Source of the DNA: Rhizobium lentis
Lineage (GTDB): Bacteria > Pseudomonadota > Alphaproteobacteria > Rhizobiales > Rhizobiaceae
Length of the DNA: 64,000 bases
Assembly: GCF_017352135.1 (NCBI RefSeq)
Contig: NZ_CP071458.1
Location: 1-64,000, forward strand
Direction of reading: 5' to 3'
A model generated the notes under the pieces. The model ran no database searches and was not told the origin of the DNA. It saw nothing but the letters and a program-made list of their open reading frames with translations. Positions 1-11,573 of the stretch are shown one piece after another. Position 1 is the stretch's first letter. Each line of letters opens with the position of its first letter. The position numbers and the translations under genes were made by a program.

Positions 1-480
1 TTGGCAGAGCCGTTCATGCTCTCAGTTTCACTCGCACAAACCTGTCTGCCAAGTTGCTCTGGTCCCCTCTATCCGAAGGCTGGGACATGGAGGGCTTAAC
101 AGCGCATGAAACAAGTTCCCTCAGCCTGCCGCCGTTCCTGCTCGAACATCGTGCCGTACTGAAACTTCGAGACGGCACGCCGTTTAGCGCCTTGGTCGAA
201 AGCTACACGGACAAAGTACTAGACTTTCCAGTTCCGCGCCTGCTTTCTCAATAGCGCTTCGGTACTCAGCATACTTGCTGAACTGCGCGGGATAAAATCG
301 ACAGCCACTGCATGCGACAAAAGCGCCTGCCTTGCGGAAGCGTGCCGGTCGGGCTGACTGACTTGTCGATTCGTTTGATCGCGGCGACCACGCACGGTAG
401 CCTGAGTGTAACCTGACCCCAAGCCGTCGCAGATTGTCGCTTGACAGTCCCCTCGGCAAGCCTCTACCCTTTTTGGCATT
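1..480. other. Left-end stretch with no supportable gene
   Basis: I see no convincing coding sequence here. Short open frames exist on both strands, but none shows a recognisable domain, a good ribosome binding site or consistent codon use. The right part must contain the promoter for the thi leader that begins near 481. The stretch may be the remains of an older insertion. Confidence 0.4.
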
Positions 481-2506
<2,026 letters not shown>

Positions 2507-2507
2507 G

Positions 2508-3482
2508 ATGGGTGTTCTTGTCAAAGGGGCCGGCGTTGCCGGCCTGACGGTGGCGCATGAACTGCGCGCTCGAGATGCCGAGGTCACTGTGCTCGATCCA
2601 TATGACGGTTTCCTGCGTGCTGCTTCGTGGCTCGCGGGCGGAATGTTGGCGCCCTGGTGCGAGCGGGAGAGTGCTGATGTTGCGGTACTCATGCGCGGTC
2701 TCACCGCCGCCGACAAATGGGAGGCAATTGTGCCGGGAGAGGTGCGACGAAACGGAACGCTCGTGGTCGCCTCTGCTCGCGATCTTGGTGAACTGCGACG
2801 CTTTGCCTGCCGCACGACGGGTTATGAATGGCTGGAAGAGCCGGCGATCGCGGCGCTGGAACCCTCCCTTGCCGGGCGGTTCCGGCACGGGCTGTTCTTT
2901 CGCCGCGAAGCCCATCTCGATCCCCGGCGAGTTTTGACTCTGCTGCGCACCAAGCTGACGGTTCAGGGGGTCACCTTCGTGGGCGAGAGCTCGCATCAGG
3001 AGAGCTTCGACAGTGTCGTCGATTGCACGGGCGCTACGCAGATCGGCGAGGCCAAGGAGTTACGCGGCGTCCGCGGCGAAATGCTTTACCTTAAAAGCTT
3101 TGACGTGGATCTCTCCCGGCCGGTCCGCCTGCTCCATCCGCGTTTCCCTGTCTACATCGTCCCGCGTGGAGACGGTCTGTTCATGGTCGGCGCGACGATG
3201 ATCGAGACGGAATTCGACGGGCCCATTGTCGCCCGTTCACTGATGGAACTGCTCAACGCTGCATACACGCTATTTCCGGCCTTTGCCGATGCAACCATAA
3301 TCGAAACGGGTGTCGGAATCCGCCCAGCCTTTCCGGACAATCTTCCACGTGCAAGCCATCAGGGAAAGGTGATCTCGCTCAACGGCCTCTACCGCCACGG
3401 CTTTCTGCTCGCGCCAGCCATGGCGGCCGAGGCGGCTGAACTTGTCTTCAACCAACATACCACGGGAAGCAATGCCTCATGA
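2508..3482 (+). CDS. thiO: Glycine oxidase ThiO
   Basis: ThiO is an FAD-dependent oxidase of the DAO family. It makes iminoglycine (dehydroglycine) from glycine for thiazole synthesis, replacing ThiH in aerobic bacteria. The N-terminal dinucleotide-binding motif GAGVAGLTVAHEL occupies residues 6-18. The C-terminal part carries the typical family block around 'GIRPAFPDNLP' and the 'GLYRHGFLLAP' segment. It is 324 residues long, as expected. It begins one base after the thiC stop and overlaps thiS by four bases (ATGA), so translation is probably coupled. It appears intact. Confidence 0.93.
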   Translation: MGVLVKGAGVAGLTVAHELRARDAEVTVLDPYDGFLRAASWLAGGMLAPWCERESADVAVLMRGLTAADKWEAIVPGEVRRNGTLVVASARDLGELRRFACRTTGYEWLEEPAIAALEPSLAGRFRHGLFFRREAHLDPRRVLTLLRTKLTVQGVTFVGESSHQESFDSVVDCTGATQIGEAKELRGVRGEMLYLKSFDVDLSRPVRLLHPRFPVYIVPRGDGLFMVGATMIETEFDGPIVARSLMELLNAAYTLFPAFADATIIETGVGIRPAFPDNLPRASHQGKVISLNGLYRHGFLLAPAMAAEAAELVFNQHTTGSNAS

Positions 3483-3676
3483 AAGTGATCGTTAATGGCG
3501 AGGCCCAGGATGTCGCGGCTGAGACGCTGTCGGAGCTTTTAGTCCTGATGGAATACGAGGGTGACTGGCTGGCGACAGCCGTCAACGGTGAGCTGGTCCA
3601 TCGCGAAGACCGGTTCAATCGTTCGCTCAACGACAATGACAGGATCGAAATCCTGTCGCCGATGCAAGGAGGCTGA
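3479..3676 (+). CDS. thiS: Sulfur carrier protein ThiS
   Basis: A 65-residue ubiquitin-like protein ending in the Gly-Gly tail (SPMQGG) that is adenylated and thiocarboxylated to deliver sulfur to ThiG. The size, the beta-grasp pattern and the position between thiO and thiG fit ThiS. The start overlaps the end of thiO in an ATGA junction, and the stop is three bases from the thiG start. The gene is intact, but it has no intact thiG partner here. Confidence 0.93.
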   Translation: MKVIVNGEAQDVAAETLSELLVLMEYEGDWLATAVNGELVHREDRFNRSLNDNDRIEILSPMQGG

Positions 3677-3679
3677 CGG

Positions 3680-4452
3680 ATGCTGACGCTTTATGGATCC
3701 GAAATAAACTCCCGTCTGCTGCTCGGCACAGCGCGATACCCCTCTCCTGCCGTCCTCTCCGAGGCTGTCAGGCAATCGGCGACGGAAATAGTCACCGTCT
3801 CGCTTCGTCGTGAGATGTCTGGCGGCCGCACTGGGGGCGCCTTCTTCGAGATGATCCGCGCACTCGGCGTTCGTATCCTTCCCAACACTGCAGGTTGCCA
3901 CAGCGTCGGGGAAGCGGTGCTGACCGCAAGGATGGCACGCGAGCTATTCGCCACCGACTGGATCAAGCTCGAGGTCATCGGCAACCATGATACGCTACAG
4001 CCGGATGTCTTCGGCCTCGTCGAGGCGGCTCGCATTCTCGTCAACGAAGGTTTCGAAGTCTTCCCGTACACGACCGACGATCTGGTCGTGGCCGAACGAC
4101 TGCTGGAGGCCGGCTGCAAGGTGCTGATGCCTTGGTGCGCTCCGATCGGCAGTGCCGCCGGGCCGCTCAATCCGACAGCGCTCAGAGCAATGCGGGCCCA
4201 TTTCCCTGACGTGTCGCTGATCGTCGATGCCGGCATCGGTCGGCCGTCGCACGCAATGCGGTCATGGAGCTCGGTTTCGATGCGGTTCTGCTCAACACCG
4301 CCGTTGCCGGCGCCGGAGATCCCGCCGCGATGGCAGCCGCCTTTGCCGCGGCAATCGCCGCCGGCAATCAAGCCTTTGACGCTGGCGTGCTGGAGCCGCG
4401 CGACATGGCCGTCCCCTCCACGCCGGTGATCGGAAAGGCGGTGTTCACATGA
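3680..4452 (+). pseudogene. thiG: Thiazole synthase ThiG, frameshifted
   Basis: ThiG condenses deoxyxylulose phosphate, iminoglycine and ThiS thiocarboxylate to thiazole phosphate in a TIM barrel. The first frame reads as clear ThiG ([41 protein letters not shown]) up to about 4255. The remaining barrel ([17 protein letters not shown] to the end) continues in another frame from about 4258 to 4452. One missing base near 4254-4260 explains the switch. Left as it is, the product would lose the last phosphate-binding strands and gain an unrelated tail. The thiE start overlaps the stop of the shifted frame, as in an undamaged operon. A sequencing indel is possible, but the damaged thiE next door makes real decay credible. 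Confidence 0.88.
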
Positions 4453-4583
4453 AGCTCGATCCGTTCTACCTGATCGTCGACAGCGCCGAGTGGATTGCCC
4501 GGCTGGTACCGCTTGGCGTCAAGCTGGTGCAGTTGCGCATCAAGGATCGTCGGGAGACTGAACTATCGCAGACCTACAAATAA
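4449..4583 (+). pseudogene. thiE: Thiamine-phosphate synthase ThiE, 5' fragment
   Basis: The frame from the ATG at 4449 starts like ThiE (FYLIVDS...LVPLGVKLVQLRIKD), which joins the thiazole and pyrimidine phosphates. After about 38 codons the match ends, and a stop follows at 4581-4583. The family is about 200 residues, so roughly four fifths of the gene is missing. Nothing resembling the rest follows before acdR. The start codon overlaps the thiG stop, the normal operon junction, so this is the stub of a former thiCOSGE operon cut by a deletion or insertion. Confidence 0.85.
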
Positions 4584-4737
4584 CCTCGCCATGGAGTGCC
4601 TCCATCGTGTGAACGGTGAGACCGTATGTTTGATGCACAGAGCGTGGGGCCGGTGATGTCAGAAAAAGTCGCCTGACATCCGCTGTCTGCGCGGAACCGG
4701 ACAATAGATGCTGCATCCACAATAGCTGCCGACGACG

Positions 4738-5214
4738 CTAGAAGGGCAACCTCGCGTTCTCCTTGACTTCCTTCATCACGAAGAAGGTGCGCGTCTGGCG
4801 CACGCCTGGGAGGGCGATCAGCTTCTGGCCGTGGAGCTTGTTGAAATCGGCCATGTCGCGGACGCGGATTTTCAGGAGATAGTCGAAATCTCCGGCGACC
4901 AAATTGCAGTCCTGTACTTCCTTCAGCTCCATGACCGCGCCCTCAAAGGCACCAAAGCTCTCAGGCGTGGAGCGATCCAGTACCACGCCAACCATGACCA
5001 TCGCGCCGAGGCCTACGGCGCCCGGCGCGACTTCCGCCCGCACGCCGGTAATGTAGCCCTCCTCGAAGAGGCGTTGAGTTCGCCTGTGGCAAGTTGCAGC
5101 ACTGACATTCACGCGCTCGGCGAGATCGGCATTGCTGAGCCGGCCCTCCGATTGCAGGGCGCGCAAAATCTTGAGGTCTATCCTATCGAAATCCTCTGTG
5201 GAAGACTCTTTCAT
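4738..5214 (-). CDS. acdR: Lrp/AsnC-family regulator AcdR
   Basis: A 158-residue Lrp-type protein with an N-terminal helix-turn-helix (IDLKILRALQSEGRLSNADLAERV, then VSAATCHRR) and a C-terminal RAM/AsnC ligand-binding domain. I start at the ATG at 5214 because GAGGTAAA lies directly upstream; a longer frame reaches 5250 without a site. It is divergent from acdS with 143 bp between starts. In Pseudomonas and many rhizobia, AcdR is the divergent activator that switches on acdS when ACC is present, so the arrangement names it. The AT-rich intergenic region should hold the Lrp-type boxes. Confidence 0.9.
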   Translation of the reverse strand: MKESSTEDFDRIDLKILRALQSEGRLSNADLAERVNVSAATCHRRTQRLFEEGYITGVRAEVAPGAVGLGAMVMVGVVLDRSTPESFGAFEGAVMELKEVQDCNLVAGDFDYLLKIRVRDMADFNKLHGQKLIALPGVRQTRTFFVMKEVKENARLPF

Positions 5215-5357
5215 TTTACCTCGTATTATTGAAGAAGTGGATTCTACCACCGAAAAATTACGCCGATAAAGAAAGCTTTTAAAGCAAAATTAGAGAGCAC
5301 CTTTCAAACGATATCTACTAGCCTTCGACCACAAATTCGGCACGGAGGCCCTGATCG

Positions 5358-6377
5358 ATGTCACTGTTGGAAAAGTTCGAACGCTACCCGCTCACCTTCG
5401 GCCCAACGCCGATCGAGCACCTGCCGCGGCTGACTGCGGCGCTGGGCGGCAAGGTCGACATCTATGCCAAGCGCGACGACTGCAATTCCGGCCTCGCCAT
5501 GGGCGGCAATAAGCTCAGGAAGCTCGAATATATCGTGCCCGACGCGATCGCCTCCGGCGCGGATACGCTGGTGTCGATCGGTGGGGTCCAGTCGAATCAT
5601 ACCCGCATGGTGGCTGCGACTGCGGCGAAGATCGGCATGAAATGTGTCGTCATCCAGGAGAAATGGGTACCGCACTACGATGCGGTCTATGACCGTGTCG
5701 GCAATATCCTGATGACGAAACTGATGGGCGCCGACAGCCGGCTGGTCGAGGATGGGTTCGACATCGGCATCCGCAAGAGCTGGGAGGATGCGATTCAGTC
5801 GGTAGAGGATGCGGGCGGCAAGCCCTACGCGATCCCGGCTGGCGCTTCGGTACACAAGTTCGGAGGCCTCGGCTATGTCGGCTTCGCCGAGGAAGTCGCG
5901 GCACAGGAAAAGGACCTCGGCTTCATCTTCGACTATATCATCGTCTGCGTTGTCACCGGTTCAACCCAGGGCGGAATGATCGTCGGCTTTGCCGCACTAG
6001 ACAGGGCCGACCGGGTGATTGGCATCGATGCCTCGGGCACCCTCCAGCAGACGCGGGATCAGGTGCGGAAGATCGTCGATGCGACCTCGGAACTCGTGAA
6101 CCTTGGTCGGTCGGTGCGTGAAGACGAGATCGTCATCAACCCCGACTACGCCTATCCCGCCTATGGAGTGCCCTCGGAGGAGACCAACGAGGCGATCCGG
6201 CTCGCGGCGCGCACCGAGGCGATGATTACCGACCCAGTCTATGAGGGAAAGTCGATGCAGGGGATGATCGATCTCGCACGCAAGGGCTTCTTCCCCGAGG
6301 GCTCGAAGGTGCTGTACGCCCATCTCGGCGGCGCCCCGGCGCTCAACGGCTATAGCTATTACTACAAGGACGGGTGA
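5358..6377 (+). CDS. acdS: 1-aminocyclopropane-1-carboxylate deaminase AcdS
   Basis: A PLP enzyme that splits ACC, the plant ethylene precursor, into 2-oxobutyrate and ammonia; rhizobia use it to lower host ethylene. Its 339 residues match the family. Lys52 in the GGNKLRK motif is the PLP lysine, and QSNH (78-81) holds the catalytic serine. Tyr295-Glu296 (VYEGKSMQG) and Leu323 (AHLGGAP) are the residues that separate true ACC deaminases from D-cysteine desulfhydrases. A good ribosome binding site (GGAGG) precedes the start. Regulation is probably by AcdR. I see no NifA/sigma-54 promoter. Confidence 0.96.
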   Translation: MSLLEKFERYPLTFGPTPIEHLPRLTAALGGKVDIYAKRDDCNSGLAMGGNKLRKLEYIVPDAIASGADTLVSIGGVQSNHTRMVAATAAKIGMKCVVIQEKWVPHYDAVYDRVGNILMTKLMGADSRLVEDGFDIGIRKSWEDAIQSVEDAGGKPYAIPAGASVHKFGGLGYVGFAEEVAAQEKDLGFIFDYIIVCVVTGSTQGGMIVGFAALDRADRVIGIDASGTLQQTRDQVRKIVDATSELVNLGRSVREDEIVINPDYAYPAYGVPSEETNEAIRLAARTEAMITDPVYEGKSMQGMIDLARKGFFPEGSKVLYAHLGGAPALNGYSYYYKDG

Positions 6378-6679
6378 TTGGCACCGTCAGGTTAACCGGC
6401 CCGGGTATCGCGTTAAACATAGCTGAATGGCAAGCCGAGCCGATTATGATCACGCCTCCGCAGTTCGATCTCCAGTCGATCCGACAGTGAAAACGAATAG
6501 TGTCGGATGAGGCTGTCTTCTCGACTGTTATAACGAAAAACTTCCGTGGATCCGCGCACGTTTCCCCAGGGATGAGATAACCCAGCGCGGACCAAACGCA
6601 TAGACGGCTTAGAACAGCAATTCGCCTTCGGCTTTTGTAACCGCTGGCTAGCATGGCGTCTTAGGAAACCCGATGCGTC

Positions 6680-6858
6680 TCTTTCCAACTCCGAGCGAGT
6701 CTGTCGCAGTACCAATCAAGGATAACGGAGATTCCGTCGTAGCTCGCGGCAGATCGTCGAAGGGTCTCGGCCAAGGGGGCGCGCGCGATCTCCGCCTGAC
6801 TGATCTTCTTCTCATGCATCCGCCCAACAACGCGACGTTCGCCCATGCTCAACTGCAC
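6680..6858 (-). pseudogene. Probable IS30-type transposase N-terminal remnant
   Basis: The minus strand encodes LSMGERRVVGRMHEKKISQAEIARA, which resembles the N-terminal helix-turn-helix of IS30-family transposases. The text after it is not recognisable. No catalytic DDE part is present nearby. It is a fragment only, and the assignment rests on this short stretch, so another HTH transposase family is possible. Confidence 0.45.
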
Positions 6859-6984
6859 AATAGTGCGGGCCGTTCCATCCTCCTGAAATCATTGCCGATA
6901 ATGTCTAAGTTGCATTTGAAAAACGGAATCTGCCGGCATATAACTGTTGCCAGAGCGTCGGGACAACGCCGAGGGATGGAGACG

Positions 6985-7313
6985 GCGCATACCACGAAGA
7001 AGTGGGCCTTCCGCTCCACGCCGCCGGTGAACCCACATTCGTCCCGGAGCCGGTCAAACACCCCGCTTGGCCGTGTGGCGCTGCTTGCGCGGCACCTTCA
7101 GGTCTTCCTCCAGCCAATGCGCGATGGTTGAAACGAACGCATCCAGCTTAGGACGCCGGATCGGCGACTGACGCTGATAACCGGGCGGTGTCGAATACAA
7201 CACCACCTGGGAAACGCTGTCGCGAGATATGTTGAAATGCTTTGCAGCCTAACGCCGGCTCATTCCTTCCGAAACAGCCAAGCGAACCCTTAGATACAAT
7301 TCAACGGTGTAGA
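6985..7313 (-). pseudogene. IS21-family istA transposase remnant
   Basis: Reading leftward from 7313, the frame gives IYTVELYLRVRLAV, a stop, AAKHFNISRDSV, PPGYQRQSPIRRPKLDAF and RKQRHTAKR. Another frame then gives FDRLRDECGFTGG followed by VERKAHFFV. These are the N-terminal DNA-binding part and two later blocks of IstA in the right order. There is an in-frame stop at about 7250, a frameshift at about 7060, and a junction that joins FTGG to the distant VERKAHFFV block, so the middle was deleted. No istB and no terminal repeats were found. Confidence 0.8.
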
Positions 7314-7744
7314 TCCCCTTGTCCCTCCTGCGTTCAATGCAGAAGGAAGATAGGTGGCCGGATTTTACTCCGCCCCTACGGCGAGATTATCGCGCCGTTA
7401 CCGTGGCCGACTTTTGCACCGGCGCTCTCAAACGTTATCTTCATCTGGTTCACTCGCCGAAGTTTCAGCTTGTACACGGCGCACCTGAACATCAGTCCGG
7501 CGTCTGATCCTTTCGTCTGGTCACCTCCTCAACTCCGATGTCTTCTGTCGCAATTGCGAAGGGGTAGGCGAAGGGGATCGGGTTCGCAGGATCGCGCCGT
7601 CGGCAATCGGCGCACCCGGCAGCCTTCGCCGGCGCTGTCTATCCTGCACGTGACGAGGAAGGGGCTGGCCGAGGACGAACAGGCCGGCATCTGCGATCCA
7701 CGCTGATGCCGGCCGAGATGGGCGGAACTTGGCAGGGGAAAAAG

Positions 7745-8089
7745 CTATCCGTGGATATAGGCAGCGGACAACGGTCCGAGCTCCGCCGAGATCTGTCGCC
7801 ACCTCGCCGGCTGCGCGCCGGTGCGGGAAATCATCGCTTCGATCAAGCCGGTCGATACCGCATGCTTCAGTTTGGGGTCAACGCTTCGCATGCCGAGCTC
7901 GATCAGCTCGAATACCCTCTGGCGGTCTTCAAGCGATGAAAAACGCTCGGCGATCAGCCATCCCATATCCGAATAGAGGGCGTGCATGGCGGAGAGATCG
8001 ATCGGCTGGCCGGTTGTCGATCCTGCTTCCAGGGCCGGCGCCCCAGGGATGTTCTGCGTCAGTTCGGATGTGATTGTGCTGGTATCCAT
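7745..8089 (-). CDS. Uncharacterised 114-residue protein
   Basis: I do not recognise this family. The start is placed at the ATG at 8089, where AAGGAA lies about ten bases upstream; the frame is open further but without a site. The product is soluble, mostly helical in appearance, with a C-terminal part rich in charged helices (ERFSSLEDRQRVFELIELGMRS). It follows the XRE regulator gene by 49 bp on the same strand, at the end of the betaine transporter gene run. It may be a small partner of that regulator; this is inference from position only. Confidence 0.6.
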   Translation of the reverse strand: MDTSTITSELTQNIPGAPALEAGSTTGQPIDLSAMHALYSDMGWLIAERFSSLEDRQRVFELIELGMRSVDPKLKHAVSTGLIEAMISRTGAQPARWRQISAELGPLSAAYIHG

Positions 8090-8138
8090 CGATGTCGTTC
8101 CTTGTCCTGCTGAAATCGTTTGGCGCGGCCGTTGGCCG

Positions 8139-8429
8139 TCAGTCCGGACGAAAGGCAGAAGCGTTGTCACTGGTGATCCAGGTTGGCCCTTCGCCACGTC
8201 CGCTGACGAGCCACGCCAGGCTGACCCCGAGCGCTTCGGCAATCATCACGAGGCGGTCGGGGAAGGGAGCGTCACGATCGTTTTCCCAGTCGATCCAGGT
8301 GCCTGCCGCGATGCCGATTGCGAGGGCGGCGGCTTCGACCGACAGGCCGTTCGCGTCGCGCGCCAGCGATATCCGGCCGCCGATGGTGTCGTCAGTCGTG
8401 TAGAACGTGTCCGGGCTGTCGATATACAA
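8139..8429 (-). CDS. XRE-family transcriptional regulator
   Basis: A 96-residue protein with a single Cro/CI-type helix-turn-helix. SVEAAALAIGIAAGTWIDWE covers the recognition region, preceded by RISLARDANGL. The start is a TTG at 8429 with AGGAG six bases upstream; no ATG is better placed. It lies 70 bp downstream of the proX-like gene on the same strand, so it could be co-transcribed with the transporter and feed back on it. The C-terminus (SLAWLVSGRGEGP) resembles small XRE regulators that act as autorepressors. The target is unknown. Confidence 0.75.
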   Translation of the reverse strand: MYIDSPDTFYTTDDTIGGRISLARDANGLSVEAAALAIGIAAGTWIDWENDRDAPFPDRLVMIAEALGVSLAWLVSGRGEGPTWITSDNASAFRPD

Positions 8430-8499
8430 CTGTCGCTCCTGCTCGATCTTGCGAAGATGCTCACCAGCACGATGGCGCTGGGGAGCATGATGTCGGAGA

Positions 8500-9372
8500 T
8501 CAGCCTTCCTCGCCGATCCAGCTCTTCACCTGGTCGGGGTGGTCGGCAATGTACTTGTCGACTGCGTCATCATAGGAGCTCTGCTGCGCGGTAAACATCG
8601 CCGCTTCCAGATCGGGAATCGGCAGCTTCATGCGCGACAGGAAGTCGGCAACCTTGGGATATTCCGACTTGAAGTCCTTGCGCGCCAGAATGTCGACGTG
8701 CTCGGCTTCACCCAGCGACTTTTTCGGGTCGTCGAGGTAGCGCAGCTGGTGCTTGCCGAACATCCAGTGCGGGCTCCAGGCGGTGGCCACGAACCACTTT
8801 TCGCCGCGCACGGCGCGATCGACGGTGGTCAGCATGCCGGCTTCGCTGGAGATCTGCAGCTTGTAGCTGCCCAGCCCGTAATCCTTCTCGGCCTTCTCCG
8901 ACAGGCGCGTTAGGCCGGCGCCGGGGTCGATGCCCTGGATGGTGCCGGAGAGCTTCTTCTGGACGTCTTCCTTCTTGAGATCCTCGATCGAGCCGATCTG
9001 GTCTGCGGGAATGTAGTCCGGGACGACCCAGCCGAGCTTGGCGCCGTCATAGACGGTGCCGAGCGTCTCGACCTTCTCCTTGACCTTGGCATAATAGTCC
9101 GCATGGGTCTGCGGCAGCCAGGCCATCATCATCGCATCGAGATCGCCGCGGCCTACACCCTGGTAGAGCGGCGCCACGTCTGCCTGCACAAGCTCGACCT
9201 TCTGGTTGAGCTTGGTCTCGATCAGCCTGGCAGCGAGCTTAGTGACGAATTCGGCGTCGGACCATGCGGCCCAGCCGATCTTCACCGGCTTGGCATCCGC
9301 AGCCATGGTCGCTGTGACGGTGCCAACGAGAAGGGCGGCGGCGAGGCCGAGGGTTGCGAGTGTTTTGAACAT
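8500..9372 (-). CDS. proX: Betaine/choline-type ABC transporter, periplasmic binding protein
   Basis: An OpuAC-fold solute-binding protein of 290 residues with a clear Sec signal peptide (MFKTLATLGLAAALLVGTVTA... cut near AAD). The start at 9372 has AAGGAG at ideal spacing; the frame runs upstream to 9591 without sense. The mature part carries the family's aromatic segments (WAAWSDAEF, WLPQTHADYY, ATAWSPHWMF) that form a cage for a quaternary ammonium group. That points to glycine betaine, choline or proline betaine. It is the last transporter gene of the leftward proV-proW-proX run. The exact ligand cannot be read from sequence; choline (ChoX-like) and glycine betaine are both possible. Confidence 0.88.
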   Translation of the reverse strand: MFKTLATLGLAAALLVGTVTATMAADAKPVKIGWAAWSDAEFVTKLAARLIETKLNQKVELVQADVAPLYQGVGRGDLDAMMMAWLPQTHADYYAKVKEKVETLGTVYDGAKLGWVVPDYIPADQIGSIEDLKKEDVQKKLSGTIQGIDPGAGLTRLSEKAEKDYGLGSYKLQISSEAGMLTTVDRAVRGEKWFVATAWSPHWMFGKHQLRYLDDPKKSLGEAEHVDILARKDFKSEYPKVADFLSRMKLPIPDLEAAMFTAQQSSYDDAVDKYIADHPDQVKSWIGEEG

Positions 9373-9436
9373 ATGTGCTCCTTTTGTGAAGGTTCGCATT
9401 AGACGGGTCGTTGCCCGCATTGGTCTGACGCGGGGG

Positions 9437-10318
9437 TCAGGCGGTAGCGGTCGCCAGTTCCTCGCGCTCGGTCTTGCGGAACAGTCCCAGCCAGAAGGCG
9501 GCGCGGGGTTTTCCGAGGCTCTGGGTGATCCGGTCGAGAATGACGGCCAGGATGACAACGGCGATACCGCCTTCGAAGCCGGTGCCGACATCGAGACGCT
9601 GGATGCCCGTCAGTACCGTGTTGCCGATGCCACCGGCACCGATCATCGAGGCGATCACCACCATCGACAGCGACAACATGATCGTCTGGTTGATGCCGGC
9701 CATGATCGAGGGCAGGGCATTCGGCAACTGCACCTTGAAGAGCAACTGCGTAGCGGTGCAGCCGAAGGCATTGCCGGCCTCGATGAATTCGCCATCCACC
9801 TGGCGGATGCCGAGATTGGTGAGGCGGGCCACCGGTGGCATCGAGAAGATCACCGTGGCGATCGCGCCGGGTACGGCACCGAGGCCGAAGAACATCGCGG
9901 CCGGGATCAGGTAGACGAAGGCCGGCATGGTCTGCATCAGGTCCAGAACAGGGCGCACGAAGGCGGCGACGGAATCCTTGCGCGCCATGGAGATGCCGAG
10001 CGGCAGGCCGACCAGCATGGCGATCAGCGTCGAGGCGATCACCAGCGATAGGGTCTCCATCATCAGGCCCCAGAGGGCGATGTGATTGACGAGCAGCAGG
10101 CCGAGCGCGGTGAACACCGCAAAGCCGATGCCGACACGCCAGAGCGACAGGATCACGAAGATCGCGATGCCGACAGGCATGGGGATAGCCAGCAGGGCAT
10201 TCTGGATGCCATCCGTGACGAAGCCGATGGTCGCGGCGATGGCGTCCAGCAGCGGTGAGAAATTGTCGAGGACGTAATTGACGGCAGCGTCGATGCCGTT
10301 TCCGATATCGAAGTTCAT
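9437..10318 (-). CDS. proW: Betaine-type ABC transporter permease ProW-like
   Basis: A 293-residue inner-membrane protein with about six hydrophobic segments and the BPD-transport signature (EFIEAGNAFGCTATQLLFKVQLPNA...), the EAA loop that docks on the ATPase. Its DLMQTMPAFVYLIPA segment is characteristic of the glycine betaine/choline permease family. It sits between the ATPase gene (22 bp upstream) and the binding-protein gene (64 bp downstream), all leftward. The product should pair as a homodimer with two copies of the ATPase. Confidence 0.9.
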   Translation of the reverse strand: MNFDIGNGIDAAVNYVLDNFSPLLDAIAATIGFVTDGIQNALLAIPMPVGIAIFVILSLWRVGIGFAVFTALGLLLVNHIALWGLMMETLSLVIASTLIAMLVGLPLGISMARKDSVAAFVRPVLDLMQTMPAFVYLIPAAMFFGLGAVPGAIATVIFSMPPVARLTNLGIRQVDGEFIEAGNAFGCTATQLLFKVQLPNALPSIMAGINQTIMLSLSMVVIASMIGAGGIGNTVLTGIQRLDVGTGFEGGIAVVILAVILDRITQSLGKPRAAFWLGLFRKTEREELATATA

Positions 10319-10340
10319 AGTATATCCGATGTGTTTGGGG

Positions 10341-11573
10341 TCAGCTGGCGCGATCGAGCGTTTCGAGCAGCGCCGACTTGCTGATGGAGCCGATATAGCG
10401 GTTGCGATCGCAGACGACGGGTACCGGCCATGGGCTAGCGGCGACCTTGCCGAGCACGTTCGACAAAGGCTCGGAAGCCGGAATGGCCTGGATCTCGGTC
10501 AGGAAAGCGCCGCGATAGGGGTCGGCTGCCTTGGCCCGCATCTTCTCGATCAGCGAAGTTTGGCTGATCATGCCGTGATAGGTCTTGTCGCGGCCGAGGA
10601 TGATCGCGTATTCACGATCGTAGTTCTTCATTCGCTCGAGCGCTGCGGCAGCGGACACGCCTTCGCGCTCGATGATCGTCACCTGCGACTTGCGGGCAAC
10701 ATCGCCGGCCTTGAAGACATGGGCGACATCGACATTGCGGAAGAACGAGCGAACATAGTCGTTGGCCGGCTGGGTGACGATTTCGTCGGGCGTGCCGACC
10801 TGCACGACATTGCCGTTCTGCATGATGCAGATCCGGTCGCCGATGCGCATCGCCTCGTCGAGATCGTGGCTGACGAAAACGATGGTGCGGCTGTGTTCCG
10901 ACTGCAGGCGAACCAGTTCGTCCTGCATTTCCGTGCGGATCAGCGGGTCGAGGGCCGAGAAGGCTTCGTCCATCAGCAGGATCGTCGGCTCGCTGGCCAG
11001 TGCGCGGGCAAGGCCGACGCGCTGCTTCATGCCACCGGAGAGCTGGTCCGGGCGGCTGTCGGCATAGCCATCGAGGCCGACGGCCTTCAGCGCCGCCAGT
11101 GCCTTCTGCGTGCGGCCGGCCTCGCCGACACCGGCGACTTCGAGACCGAAGGCGGCGTTGTTGAGGACCGTGCGGTTCGGCAGCAGTGCAACGGATTGGA
11201 AGACCATGCTGATGTCGCGGCGGCGAAGCGCGATCAGCTCGCTGCGCGACATGCCGGTGATGTCGCGGCCATCGATCTCGATCGATCCGGAACTCGGTTC
11301 GATCAGTCGGTTGAGAAGGCGCAGCAGCGTTGATTTGCCGGAGCCCGACAGGCCCATGATCACGAATATCTCGCCGGCACGAATATCGAAACTGGCGTCG
11401 TTGACGCCGATCGAGCAGCCCGTTGCTGCATGAATTTCAGACTTGGTCTTTCCGGCCCGCAGTAGTGCGAAGGCTTTTTTCGGATGCTCGCCGAAGACTT
11501 TGTAGATGTTCTTGAGGCTGATCTTGGTCGTTGCCGATTGTGTCGGCGCGTCTTTTTCAGTTGCAGAATTCAT
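10341..11573 (-). CDS. proV: Betaine-type ABC transporter ATPase ProV-like
   Basis: A 410-residue ABC ATPase. Walker A (GLSGSGKST) is near residue 74, the ABC signature (LSGGMKQRVGLARAL) is central, and the Walker B is MDEAFSALDP. It has a C-terminal pair of CBS domains (from about residue 280) that in OpuA-type transporters sense ionic strength. The N-terminal extension (KNIYKVFGEHPKKAFALL) is typical of ProV/ChoV/OpuAA. It is the first gene of the leftward transporter operon; the promoter must lie in 11574-11866. The ribosome binding site before the ATG at 11573 is weak. The Walker B has Ala where most ProV proteins have Pro. Confidence 0.92.
   Translation of the reverse strand: MNSATEKDAPTQSATTKISLKNIYKVFGEHPKKAFALLRAGKTKSEIHAATGCSIGVNDASFDIRAGEIFVIMGLSGSGKSTLLRLLNRLIEPSSGSIEIDGRDITGMSRSELIALRRRDISMVFQSVALLPNRTVLNNAAFGLEVAGVGEAGRTQKALAALKAVGLDGYADSRPDQLSGGMKQRVGLARALASEPTILLMDEAFSALDPLIRTEMQDELVRLQSEHSRTIVFVSHDLDEAMRIGDRICIMQNGNVVQVGTPDEIVTQPANDYVRSFFRNVDVAHVFKAGDVARKSQVTIIEREGVSAAAALERMKNYDREYAIILGRDKTYHGMISQTSLIEKMRAKAADPYRGAFLTEIQAIPASEPLSNVLGKVAASPWPVPVVCDRNRYIGSISKSALLETLDRAS

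Larger units (their letters stand above)
6378..7744. other. Degenerate insertion-sequence graveyard
   Basis: No intact gene is visible in this 1.37 kb. It holds the istA remnant and the IS30-like remnant listed separately, and short unassignable open frames between them. Stops and frame changes are frequent on both strands. This is typical of an old insertion hot spot at the edge between acdS and the transporter genes. Confidence 0.7.

Noticed and set aside
5215..5357. Possible NifA/sigma-54 promoter for acdS, as in some Mesorhizobium
   Set aside because: No TGGC-N9-TTGC match at the right distance; the divergent Lrp-type regulator explains control better.
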